Shown here: piece after piece, positions 20,901 to 32,500 of the stretch | Layout: each line of letters begins with the position of its first letter | How positions within the stretch are numbered: the stretch's first letter is position 1 | From: Parachlorella kessleri | Lineage: Eukaryota; Chlorophyta; Trebouxiophyceae; Chlorellales; Chlorellaceae | Direction of reading: 5' to 3' | DNA length: 34,257 nt | Assembly (NCBI GenBank): GCA_001598975.1 | Contig: BBXU01000049.1 | Coordinates: 1 to 34,257, forward strand | Position numbers and translations under genes: made by a program | The notes under the pieces: model-generated | The model's database searches: none | The model's input: the letters and a program-made list of their open reading frames with translations, nothing else | Told to the model about the DNA's origin: nothing

Positions 20901-23900
20901 ATGGGGCGCCTCAACCCCCGCCAACAAGCGGCCCAAACAGGGGCCCAAACATCTGGCATGCACATCTTAGAAAATCTCTCACACATAGGAGAGGTCAAGC
21001 CTAGGCCGCCTTGCCAGCGGGCACCCGCCGCCACCCAGCAGGCAACCCACCTCCACGTTGCCAGCATGCAGCTGCGCCATGACGGCGTCACGCATGCCCT
21101 CCAGCGTCAGCGCTGAGATCTCCTCGGGGCCGGGATCGCGGAAACGCCGGTCCGCACCCATCATCGCCTGCAGGGGGAGCGGCCACGTCGCCAGGTCACA
21201 GCAGGGGCGGGTGCACAAGGGTGTGAAACCGCTTGAGACGGGCAGGCAGGCCACGCCTGTTGTTTAACAGTTTGATCATGTTCGTTCTCTGCATGCGAAG
21301 GGAGGGTAGCCTACGGTTGTGCCTGCACTGACAGTTGATTAGTACAACAGTTAAATAGTACACCAAGCTTGCAACTGGGCCCTACCGGCTGCAACAGCAA
21401 GGACAGTACGCCCTGCCCAGGCCAATAAGCACAGGTACAACCCCGCCCAGGCCCAGCAGAGTGGAGCAGCGCACCTGCATGATGCGGTCGGCTGTGGCCC
21501 GCTCCAGCGACTTGCTCTGGGAGCGGTAGTGCGACAGGTACATCTGCTTGGCCCGATCCATCGCAGCCTCCTCCCACCTGCGCCGGGCCAGGAACGCCAC
21601 TCACATCATCACCACCACCCGCAAAACCTCCACACGCTGGCATGCCCAAGGCCGAACCCATAACCAAAAGCACAGGGTGCCATGGCATGTGCTGCCCGCT
21701 CCGTAACGTGTATACCAGTACATTGTAAGTGCTGCCCATGCTGTCGCAGGCCCAACCAACACCCCAGGCACTACAGCCCGCACGCCACCCATCCCCTGGA
21801 CTTCCCATCAAAGATCACACCAACCACACCAACCTGCCACCCCGCCAAACCCCGCCACCCACCGTGGTTCCTCCAGGAACAGGTGCAGCAGCTGCAGCAC
21901 TGCCGGCAGCCCCCCATCTCCCACCGCAAAGTGGAAGTCCATGGCAATGAACTCCTCGTCCGCCTCCAGCACGCAGTTGATCAGCTTGGAGATGCAGAAC
22001 AGCTCCACCTGCAAGCAACAGGACAGCTGCTGCTAGGGTCAGCAGCGGAACCACAGCAGGCACACGCTGGACTCTGAGGGCACTGCATTGCCTGCTGTAT
22101 GGAGCAGGCGGCCAAGCTACTACCCAAGCCCCCAGCCAAGTCCCAAGCTAATGCCCAGGCTTCATTGGGCAGCCTTGCGACTGGGAGGGCCCCTTGGGTC
22201 GCTGAGGCCCTGCACCACCGGTCTAGACACTCCGCGGTGGCCGACTGCTCCCACCTGCTCACGCATCCAGCTGCCCACCGTCCCGCTCTCGGACAGTGTG
22301 CGCGTGCCAACGGCCACCACACCGTTGCCGTTGGGACCCACGCCCAGACCTGCATGCAAAGGAGCGTCGGGGGGTAGTTGACACGCTCGTCTAGACGCTC
22401 TGCAAGCTCCCTCACTGCTATTAACATGGTCTAGGCCTCCATACGCGCAGCAGTGCTCACTTTCCCCTAGCCCTTGTCAGTGGCTAGGCCTCCACTAACC
22501 TAGCCACGAAAACACAGCCACCAACAGCCTGGTTCACCCAGGCTCTGTTGGCAAGGCTGCCCTGCTTCAGCGCCTCCACTGGCCCCCACCTCAACCATGC
22601 CCACGACAGCAACAAGGCTCGCACAAGCCCTTGCACCTCAGCACGGCAACCAAACACTGGTGGCTCACCCTCCCTGGCGCGGCCGCCCATGGCCACTAGC
22701 CTCAGCATGGCAGAGCGCGGCTCATTGTCTGTCACCCGGTAGTTGACCCGGATGCCGTTGCTCAGCCGCAGCTGCCGCACCCCGTCGGCGGGGTCCGCCG
22801 GCGTGGGGGCGGCGCCCGCCTGCTGTGGCTGCTGCTGTGCGTGCTGCTGTTCCAGGCCTGGCACGGGCAGCAGCTGAGGCTGCCGCTCGGCTACCAGCCG
22901 CTGGGTTACGTCGTCAGGCAGCAGCGCGTCGGGCACCTGGACAACGCAGGGCCAAGCGGCTAGCCTCAGGTCAAGGTCTGACATCTGCTACCTCCGGGGT
23001 ACGAGCTGACTTGCACCGGCAATCCCCACCATCTCCCAGAGCACCAGGCCGACCCGTCAATCTACCCTCCACCTCCAGAGCTCCCGCTATCACCCCCTCA
23101 CCCCCGCCTCAGCGCACAGCGTGCCACCTGGGCGGCTCACACGCCCCATACCACCTGGCTTGTGCGTCCCTCTGACAGCAAGCCCCGCCTGCGTCATTTC
23201 CTTGCCAACCACCACCCAACACAATAGCTGGGCAGGGCTCTACTCCCTACCTCCCGCAACACATTCTCCGACTTCTCCCAACGTCCCGGCTTTCGCTGTC
23301 CCGGCAGCCTGCCTCCTTCTCCCAGTAGGAGAGACGTACCTCCACATCCGGCAGGGCCTCCACCTCCAGCCCCACCTCCGCCAGCGCCTCCTCGATGTCC
23401 CCGGCGCCCAGCTCAAAGCGCACAGCGCCCTCCGGCACATCCTCCTCCTCCTCGCCGCTGCTCTCATCCAGGGCTGCAGGCACTCCAGGCAGCACGGCAG
23501 CGGACCCTCAGCCCGGGCCGGGGGGACGAGACAGGGAAGCGGCGCGGGCTGCTGCCGGCGGTGCATCCTCCCACAGGCAAGCGCTCAGGACCGTTACTGT
23601 CGGCGGCGCATCCTTTGCTGCGGTGTGTTGTGGGAGCGCGAGCTATCCCTGCCGCGCCTAGGTGCAGGGCACTCCTCGCACAAAGCGTCACTCTCAAGGG
23701 CTGGAACCCTCACTCAACCCCAAGCTGGTTGGCTACATCCCAAACTTGGGGCTTAGGGTTGTGAGAAGGCTTTATCCCGGCCCCGCTACTGCACCACCCA
23801 CCCAAACACACCACCCACTCCCGCCCAGCCCCGCCCCGCACTCCATCCCAAGCCCACCTCCTGCCAGGGGCGCTGCTGCGGGGTCCACATGCTGCGTGGT

Positions 23901-26900
23901 CGCCAGCGAGGCGCCGCGCTGCATGGGCGCCGCGCCGCCCGTGCTGTGCCCGCTGGCGTCCATGAAGGCGGGCAGGCAGGCCACAATGGCGGTGGCGCGA
24001 GTGGGCCCGGGGGCGGCCCACTCTGAGGGGTCAGACTCATACTCACGCAGCAGCTGCACGGGCGAACCAACCAACGGAAGCACAGGATTGTCAAGGGCGG
24101 GCAGGCGGGCAGGCCAACCTGGTTGATACCTTTGCAATGCCCTGTGCGCCCTCCAGCTAGTGTTTCGCAATGGTGCCTTCAAGGGCAGGTGCCCCAGGTG
24201 GGGATTGGGCCGGGAGGGTGAGCAGAGAAGGGTTGGGGCAAGCGATACCATAGACAAAGCAATGCCGGGCCTCGGTACCCACCAAGGCAGCGGTAGCGGC
24301 TACCAGCACACACACGTTCAACTGTGCGCCTCGCAAGGAAGCTGCCAATCTTTCAGCAAGGGAACCCCCCCCCCCTCCCCCCCCCCCCACACAGAGTATT
24401 TCAATGCAACCCTGCATGCGCGGGGGCACCCACCTCGGCCTCATTGCGGTAGTGTGAGACGTAGGACAGCAGGCTGCGCGCCAGGGCGTTAACCTCGTCT
24501 GCCGTGATGGTGTCGGCCAGCTGCAGCAGCGACTCGTGCGCCTGCAGGGCAGGAGCAGGGAAGGACTAGCCTCATGTAAGCAGCAGCTGCTGCGGCTGCA
24601 AGCTGTGCGTCAGACCTGCTGTGCAAGCCCCACGGCTACATGCATGGGGCGCAGCCTGAGGATCAACCCCTCCCACTCTTCTTCAGGTGTCGCCGTGTCT
24701 TCAAGGGAAGGCTGGATATTGATGTGCAAAGGGCAGGTTTACACCTGAGGGCGGCCCATCGCGCCCAACTCCTTCTACTAGAAATTGTTAGCACATCTAA
24801 GAAGGCATCGCTACAGAGTCCAGAGCCACCAAAGCCCTCTGTCGCATAGCTCAAAGCCTACCCAGGCTCGAGCATCCCCAACACACACATGGCAGGTCAA
24901 ACCTCCCTTCACTGTGCTCACAACCACAAGTGCACCGCCAAGGACTCCTATACAGACAGAGCTCACAGACTGCCTGAGCCCAGAGACAACACCCAGCACA
25001 CCCACGATCCACCCACATCACCAGCCCGGTCACCAGAGTAACCCAAGCGCCGGTGACTCACGGCCCCAGCACGCTGGCAGCGGTGGCCCAAGGAAGGAAT
25101 GCCGCCAACTCACCAATCCATGTGCACCTCCCCTCACAACGACCGCATGTCCTGGTGCAGCACCATAGGGCCACGACCCGGCTGCCTGCCTCGCGCTGAA
25201 CCAACGCACACTGCAGGCCACCCTCACTTTGCTGTAGGCACCTACCACACCCGGCCACTCCCTGGCCCGCCCCGCGGCACCACCCCAGCGCCGCTCACCT
25301 CCTTCTGCCCCACCACCACATGCCCCAGCGCCAGCGACTCCATGACAAAGTCCAGGTTGTCTGCGCTGGGCACGCTGGCGGCCTGCTCCGCCAGCTGCTC
25401 GCTGTCGCGCAGCAGCGCGGTCTTGTACCGCTCCAGCTCGCCGCCCGTCACGCCGTACTTCTGCAGACGCCGCACCTCCTGGACGGCCACCTGCAAGCGG
25501 CGGGGGGGGGGGGGGGGGGGGTCGGCAGTTGCAACGGCTGGCAGTAACAGGTTGGCGGCAACAGGTTGGCCAAGAGTCTCCATGCGGGGGAGGAACAGGT
25601 GGTGACAGCATTGAGACCAGCGGGTGCCCGTTTCGCTCCCTTCTCAGGGGGGGAGGTACCTGCTGTCTATGTTGAGGGCAGCAGGCCTTTGAGCGGGCGG
25701 GAGTATGGATAATGAATGGCTGTGGTATTTAGTCAGACAGACGCACCGCCTACCACTGCTGTTCTGCACAGGGAACCCAGGCCCACCGCACCGCATGCCT
25801 ACCCACCTGTACCGCCCCCCGCCAGTCCTTGGGCTCGCTAGTGATGGTCAGCGTGGACACCGCGCACCCCTCCCTGCCGCTGTCGGAGTGGTCCATCTCG
25901 ATGGAGATGAAGGGCGGGTTGGCCTCCACGTACCGCGCGTTGATGCGGAACTGGAGCACGCTGAGCATGATGCGCACCATGAAGGCGCGCCTGCCGCAGG
26001 CACAGCGGGGAAGTTGGCAGGGTGAGCATGCGAAGGAGGGAGAAAATCACCCAAGGCGTGCGGGCAGCAGGCGCAGCAGGGCCAGCAGCAGCATGGGTGC
26101 CCACTAGCAGGGGCGCGCCATCCATGTCACACAAACACATCACAGGCCCTTACTGGCAGGCACCATAACTGCCAGGAGTGTGCCACACACAAAGAGTCCT
26201 GGCCGGCAGCACGGTGCCCTCCCTTCCAGCCGACGCTGCGCACGCGCTATGCCTTGCCAAGGAGGCACTGACTGCCCAGGCAGGCAGTAGCAGCACAAAA
26301 ACTCCGCCAACTCTGCAACTTTATACAACAAACCCAACACGCCCCTCGCCGCCTCCCTGCTTTGCGCAACACGCAAACAGCTCAGTTGGAGGTCACATCC
26401 ATTCCCCAGGTGCACCCTTGCCTGAGATCATGCATGGTGGTCATGGGCAGGATGGGTAGCTTGCTGAAGACCGACAGCTGAAACAGCTGCAGCAGGCGGT
26501 GCCGGAACACAGACACCGGCGCAGGCGGTACAGCATGTACCAGCGGCCCACAACCCCACTGGTGCTCCACAGGCGGCCGGATCTGCGGGGGAACAGCAGT
26601 GTGTGGCTTTTGGCGACATGGCAGCTAGTCAGGCCATCTGTCTGTCAAAGCCGCCATGCAAACTAGCCAGACCTCAAGCTTACAGCTGCTCTGTCATCCC
26701 CCAAACCGTGCGCAAGCATCCTGAAACAGTCCAGCTGCCAACCAGCGGTGCAGCCCGGGGCGAGTCCAAAGCCATACCCGTCTCCAACGCCATGTCACCC
26801 TCACCAGGTGGTGCATGCGCCCAAAGCCGTCCAGGATCGCCCCGTTGGCCGCCCCGCCCGGCAGCCGCGCCGCGGCCGCCTCATCAATGCTGCCCGTCCC

Positions 26901-29338
26901 CAGCTCAGCATGCCCAGCAGCGTGCGTCCCATCGCCACCACCGCCGCTGCTGCTGCCGTTGCCATTCCCCGCCGCTGCGACGGCCGCTGCCTCAGCCAGC
27001 ACCGCCGCGTCGAGCTCTGCCGACGGCCGTCGCCGCTGCGCGCCGCCCTGCCGCCGCCGCTCCTGGTTGTGTCCCACGCGCGCGGCGTCCAGCGGGATGC
27101 GGCCAAAGGTGCGCTTGACGAGGTCCCGCGTGGCGGCCACATCCACGTCACCCACCACGTACAGCGTGGCATTGGCGGGGAAGTAGTGCCGCTGCCAGTA
27201 GTCCATGATCTGGGTGCGATCCCACTTCTCGACCTGCGGACCGATGGACGGACGGACAGATGAGACCAGGGAATGACGACTCCTGCCTGTTCAATGGGCA
27301 TGATACCTTGGCCAGGTGCTGTGGGCTGACATATTGCTGGCCCTCTCACCTCCCACTGACATCTCAGTCCCTTAAGCACCCAACTGAGCTTGCCAGCACC
27401 TACCTTTCAAGCTAACAATGCTGTGCTGACAATGGTTCCACAAGAAGCTCTCCACCCAACAAGCACACCCGGGCACTACCAGCAGCCCCAGGCTGTCACC
27501 AGTCCCGGACCACGCTGTCAACACCAGCCTGCCTGCCTGCCAGGCCGCCCACCTCCCTCCCGCCCACCCGCGCCTCGCACCTGGTCCATTTTGCCGATAG
27601 GGAAGCGGTACCCCAGCGCGTTCTCGTGGTGCAGGTACTGCAGCAGCTGGCAGTCCACCCTATACTCGATGGTGTTCATCATCTGGGCTTCAGCGATCAC
27701 TGCCTTGCGCTCCTTCTCAATACGGCTGGGCAAGAACTCGGGCTCAAAGGCGATCTCGGTCAGGGCGTCCAGCACCTGGGCGGGAAGTAGGGGCACAGTG
27801 TGGGCGAAAGTGAGACTGTGGGCGAGCTTGCAAGGGCTGCAGAGCCGGAGTGTCGGGATGACACCCTAAGCACCAATGGAGGGCGGCTTGCTCCTGTTTG
27901 GTCACCCTTGCGGACTCCCAAAAAGGAGCTCTCTGGCAGGAGCAAAATCGACAAACCTGGCAGGAGTTTGATGACATGACAAACTAGCTGTAGCCAGCAG
28001 CACATAGTCAGGGCAGGAGGGCAACGTGAGACCTGCCTTGCTAGCCGGCCACATTGCTTCCGCCGGCCACATTGCTTGGGGCATCCACGCGAATACTACC
28101 CACCCGCGGGAGGGCTGGCATCATTTCAACTTGTTCACCCATTTAAGCTCCCTTATATCGCCAATTTCTACAGGAATCCTCCAAATGTTTAATGCGCCGA
28201 CGGCAGCCCTGGCCCCCACCCCCGCTCGGGGGCCACAAGAGTCAACCCCACCCACCCACCTGCCAAAGCATCGGCTCCCCGCTGTTGGCGTTGCGCTCCG
28301 GCGAGTGCACATGGAACACCGTGTGGTGGAAGTCTGTGTATGCGTTCGACCGCGCGCCCGTGCCCAGCAGCCCCTCCCGCTTCTTGCTGCCCAGGAAGGT
28401 TACATGCTCCACCAGGTGCGCTATGCCCTGCTCTGTGGCGCCCTCGTCCACGGAGCCGGCATGGACTTCCAGATGCGCCTCAAAGCGGTTGGGCGGCGCT
28501 CGGTTGGGCAGCAGTACATACCGCAGCCCGTTGTCCAGAAACCCCACTTCCAGCTTGTCAGTCTGCTGCAGCTCTGTGGCCAGGAGGGTCTCAGCAGAAA
28601 TGGGCGCCTCGCTGTCAGCCTCCACCTGGCAGAGGAGGGGTTAGCAGGCAAGTGAGTGAGTGAGCGTGGAAGGGAGAGGGTGCAGATGGGGCACGAGGGG
28701 GGCGTGGGGGCGGGCTGACGTAGTGTTAGTAAAACGCATATATTCAAGAGCGAGAGAGCGAGAGCGTGGGAGAAAGCAGCGAGCGAGCTTCCCACTAACA
28801 TGTCAGTCACTCCTTGCAGCTTACTCAAAAAGCAGCTAGGCGTCCAAGCTTGTCATTCTTTGCAAGAAGTGGAGCAGGGCAGCTCAACTAACAATACCAA
28901 CTGGCAGCTGCTAACCTGCTCGCCCTCTAACCAAAACAAGCCTCACCAGCGCTGCTGCAACAATGACGCGGCTGCCCCGCTTGCATGCGGCTATGCATAC
29001 CCAAGGCCTTCCCACTGGGCCGCTGGCTCCCCTCAGGTAGCGACACCGCACAGATGCAAGCTTCCTGCACAGCCAGCAGGCCTGTTGGTAACCACAGCAG
29101 GCTTCAGAGGCCTGGCAGAGCCTGAGCGCCCAGTCTGGACAACTGCAACGCACCGGGCTGGAGCCTGAGGCCGTGAGAAAGCGGGTGCGAGCTTTCCAAG
29201 GGGCCTGCAGCTAGCCGAGGGCCCCGCCCTGCCGACATGGTGTACCCTTAGGGGCACACGCATGGGGGCGCGTAGTGGCGTTCGGTTGACCAGGCGGGGC
29301 TGGGCCCCTGAAAGCACGGGCTGCGTTAAGGAAACCAT
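17975..29338 (-). CDS. SPP: Chloroplast stromal processing peptidase, M16 zinc metalloprotease
   Basis: It cleaves transit peptides from imported plastid precursors in the stroma. Exons after the first: 28625-28260, 27775-27581, 27233-26805, 26582-26422, 25990-25807, 25490-25299, 24541-24434, 24053-23858, 23473-23340, 22936-22669, 22349-22255, 22008-21863, 21577-21475, 21167-21051, 20675-20517, 20098-19891, 19655-19510, 19201-19076, 18753-18616, 18214-17975 (3711 nt, 1236 residues). Exon 1 starts at 29338 with an Arg/Ser/Pro-rich, acid-poor transit-like peptide; its donor is unsure (perhaps 29093). The zinc motif HLVEH (HXXEH) is at 28418-28404, with the distal Glu helix (IEKERKAVIAE) in exon 3. 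SPP-typical blocks include LGSKKRE, GTGARSNAYTDFHHTVFH, MDHSDSGREGC and LFTTVRDSLGLTYDVSFEL. The second M16 half lacks HXXEH, as usual. Odd points are an Ala/Gly/Ser-rich insertion in exon 4, a Gln-rich C-terminus and a GC donor after exon 5. Confidence 0.93.
19714..19779. repeat. Perfect 27-bp inverted repeat with 12-nt loop
   Basis: The arms 19714-19740 and 19753-19779 are perfectly complementary over 27 bp, with loop 19741-19752. It sits inside the peptidase intron 19656-19890 and would form a strong 66-nt RNA hairpin in either transcript orientation. No clear target-site duplication flanks it. Confidence 0.95.
20501..20516. repeat. (AC)8 microsatellite at a 5' splice site
   Basis: Read on the minus strand this is a GT repeat that begins exactly at the donor after the peptidase exon 20675-20517. 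Several overlapping GT dinucleotides therefore follow the exon end. Confidence 0.8.
24365..24388. repeat. Interrupted poly-C tract (C11 T C12)
   Basis: It lies within a peptidase intron, where the transcript would carry the G-rich complement. Length may vary between individuals or be misassembled. A G-quadruplex in the pre-mRNA is conceivable. Confidence 0.85.
25502..25521. repeat. G20 homopolymer forming a C-tract next to a 3' splice site
   Basis: Twenty consecutive G on the plus strand read as C20 on the coding strand, ending about 11 nt before the acceptor of the peptidase exon 25490-25299. It stands where the polypyrimidine tract belongs. Confidence 0.85.
26420..26421 (-). other. Apparent GC donor of a GC-AG intron (peptidase intron 25991-26421)
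   Basis: The exon ends in AG followed by GCAAGG, which suits the strong consensus typical of GC donors. Joining here gives HDLR-RAFMVR, the length expected from plant SPP. The nearest GT (AGG|GTGCAC, six bases further into the intron) would insert two extra residues. Confidence 0.6.
28044..28077. repeat. 16-bp direct repeat, two copies
   Basis: GCCGGCCACATTGCTT occurs at 28044-28059 and 28062-28077, separated by CC, in the peptidase intron 27776-28259. It looks like local slippage or a recent duplication. Confidence 0.8.
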
Positions 29339-29558
29339 GACACAGCCCGATCACCAAGCAAGTTGTAAAGAAGCCTGCTGAGAGCACAGCTTGTGCAGTT
29401 GCTTCAACAATTGCTCATCTGCACGCTGTCGCGACCAGCCACCCGTGGCTTGGGCTTCATCGAAGGAGCAAGCGATCCAATTGGCGGGAATGCCCACTCC
29501 AAGACTAGACCCACCGATCGGCGCCAGTTTCCACCGATTCAAGCAGCAGTTCAACACC
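29339..29558. promoter_or_regulatory. Likely bidirectional promoter of SPP and biotin carboxylase
   Basis: Only 220 bp separate the two divergent start codons. CCAATTGG at 29477-29484 gives a CCAAT box on both strands. It overlaps TTGGCGGGAA at 29481-29490, which matches an E2F/DP-type site. No TATA box is obvious. Both flanking genes encode plastid proteins, which favours shared control. Transcription start sites are not visible. Confidence 0.6.
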
Positions 29559-32500
29559 ATGCAGCTACTGCTTGGCCACACCAGGGTGCAGCCCACGGTA
29601 GGGTGATGGCTAGACTCCAACCCTCTCCTACACTCCGCACATGCACCTGGCATGTTTGGCAGCAACGCACATTCTGCTTATATGTTCGAAATCCAACGGC
29701 TTCCTGGCTTTCTGTCGTGCAGGCTGGCTCTCGGAGGTCAGCGCCTGCGGCACAAGCGCCTCGGGTGCCCAGGAGCGACTTCCTGGCTGGCGATGCGGGC
29801 GAGTTTGTGCCAAAGCAGTCGCTTGCTAGGGTCCAGCAGACCTTGAAGCGCACTCGGCTGACAGCCCGCAGCAGCACGAGCACTAGCAGCAGGGTGACTC
29901 CACCCACCGCTGAAATCAAGAAGGTGCTGATTGCCAACCGCGGCGAGATTGCTGTCCGTGTTATCCGTGCCTGCAAGGAGCTGGGGCTCAAGACTGTGGC
30001 GGTATACTCAACAGCCGACAAGGAGTGTCTCCACGTCCAGGTGAGGGGTTGACCCAGCCAGCGCACCATGCCTGGCAAGCTGTCGTCCTGCCAGATTGTG
30101 GGGGGGTTGAGCCCCTGTGCCACAACCCTGTAACGTGCTTTGGGAAGTGTTTGTCTGCCAGTCTTGCACTTCAGCACTGGTCTTGGCTGCTGAGCACTGG
30201 CTGCCATATGGGAACTAGCCAGCCCAGGATAGCGAGGGAGGCAAGTGCCCACCCTACTTGAAGCTGAAACGCACTGCTGCTATGCATTGCAGCTCGCTGA
30301 TGAGGCCGTTTGCATTGGCGAGCCTCCCAGCTCCGAGTCCTACCTGAACATCCCAACTATCATCTCTGCTGCTATCAGCAGAGGCGCAGACGCCATCCAC
30401 CCGGTGCGTGGCTGGTCTTGTGAACACTGCGCCCCTGGCCGGTACAGTTATTTCTGCAACTGCCTTGTGTGGCCCTGCAAGAACATGTGCAACCAGTAGG
30501 GGCGGAGCTACCTCTCAATGCTGAGCCTTTTTACATGAGGCTCTGCTGGCATGCTGCCTAGTACCACACCCTGGTGCAGCCCTCAACACGGGCCGCTGGT
30601 ACCTGCTGCTAGCTCCTCTGCAACAGCGAAACCCCTGGGCCGACCGCCAGTCTGGCAGACGGACGGTCGCTGCAACAAATTGTGATAGTTGTTGTGGGGG
30701 TGGTGTGCCTGCAGGGCTATGGCTTCCTCTCTGAGAATGCCACCTTCATCGACATTTGCAATGACCACGGCATCGAGTTCATTGGGCCGAAGTCGGAGCA
30801 GGTCCGCATCATGGGCGACAAATCGACCGCCAGGGACACCATGAAGGTGAGTAAGACCCCCAGGATGATGTGCAAGATGCGGGGGTTTCCTCCTGTAATG
30901 TGGGAACGAAGCCTCTTGGGAGACAGTAACGAGGGGGTGCGGATGTGATGTTGTCTTGAGGAGTGCCGTGTGGCCCGTGGTTCTTCTCTGACAGGCACAT
31001 TCCCCTCCTCGCCAGGCGCTCAGACCTTCCTTTCTTTTCTAGGGGACGGGAGCTCGCTTGGCAACCGTTCCTGGCTGCCTTGAGTGTTTGTGGGCGCACC
31101 CATTGTTTGCCCTGTTTACCGGCATGCATTTCCACAGGTTGCACTCTGCCACAGTTGGCTAAAGATGCATTGTTACGCGGGGTGCTGCCAACAACTGTGC
31201 AGAATGCCGGCGTGCCCACCGTACCTGGCAGCGATGGGCTTGTCAGGACCACAGAGGAGGCGTTTGAGGTGGCCCAAAAGGTGGGTTGGTTTTGCCGGGT
31301 TGGATTGGGATTCGGTAACTCCTGGCGCCTGCCTGCTAGAACGGCTTGAAGGGGACCTTGGTACGCCAACCAGCACCAGCAGTAGCTGGGCAGCCAGCTG
31401 TTGGCATGCCATGCGGTCGTGGTGTTTGCCAATTTGATAAGAGACAGGTGTGATAGTATACACCGCTGACAAGGACGCGACTGCTGTGCTGTGTGACCAG
31501 ATTGGGTTCCCGGTGATGATCAAGGCCACCGCCGGCGGCGGCGGGCGTGGTATGCGGCTGGCGAACCACGCGGATGAGTTCCTGCGCCTGCTGCAGCAGG
31601 CTCAGCAGGTACGGCGCCCGCGCCTTGGGTGCCGCGGGTGTGGCGCAAGATGCTTGTGTGGCTGGCAGGCTTCGCCGGAGCAACCCTGCTCGTTGTCAGG
31701 TTGTGCTGCCCCAGCCCCCATGTGTAGATAGTGAGCTCCTTTGTTTCCGAAATGTACTTGGGTATTTGGCTATGTATTGCCACGTTGATCCCAAGGCGCG
31801 TGCGCTCTCCGCCTCATGGGCGATGGTATCACATGCACGCTGTTGCTTGCCTCCGTTCAGGAAGCCGAGGCTGCTTTCGGCAATGGCAATGTGTACCTGG
31901 AGCGCTTTGTGAAGAACCCCCGCCACATTGAGTTCCAGGTGGGCCAGGCCGACGTTCAACCAGCATGAGCCAGGTGGCACACTTACCCCCATAGAGTTAC
32001 CACCCAACGCTGCCCTTGATTAGATTTGAGGACCCCTGGGGAGGTCGGTCAGGCATGGATTCTAAGCCAGCCCGACCTTGAATCCATCCCTGCGGCCTTT
32101 CCTCACAAGTAGAAGTCTTGCAGCTATTTGTACCCGGCTCCGTGGCTCCGTGCAGGTGCTTGCCGACAAGCACGGCAACGTGGTGCACCTGGGCGAGCGC
32201 GACTGCTCCATCCAGCGCCGCAACCAGAAGCTGCTTGAGGAGGCGCCATCACCTGCACTCACACCCGAGGTAGGCCGGCCGGCGGGGTGGGGTGGGGTGT
32301 ATGCGTGTGAGCTGTTCATGTTTTGGAGGGTGGGGGAGGTGTGTGTGGGGGGGGAGGTCCGTGTGATGCTGCCAGGACAATGTATCTGGAGCGAGGGAGG
32401 TGACGACGATGTGCAGCGCATGTGCTGTGCTCTCATAATCCGTGTCCCTGGGGGTGGACGGTGCCTTCTGCTTCTCCCTACCTTACTTGCTCTCATAATC

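Noticed and set aside
23121..23756. 211-codon plus-strand open frame
   Set aside because: It overlaps a peptidase exon on the opposite strand and mostly intron; the composition is typical of a GC-rich shadow frame.
29606..29722. Unspliced start of biotin carboxylase at ATG 29606
   Set aside because: The frame is open, but a spliced start at 29559 joins a good GTAGGG donor to a strong pyrimidine-rich acceptor and gives a better transit peptide. It is not fully excluded.
29551..30252. 233-codon minus-strand open frame over the biotin carboxylase start
   Set aside because: It is antisense to the conserved [11 protein letters not shown] exon and shows no recognisable protein features.
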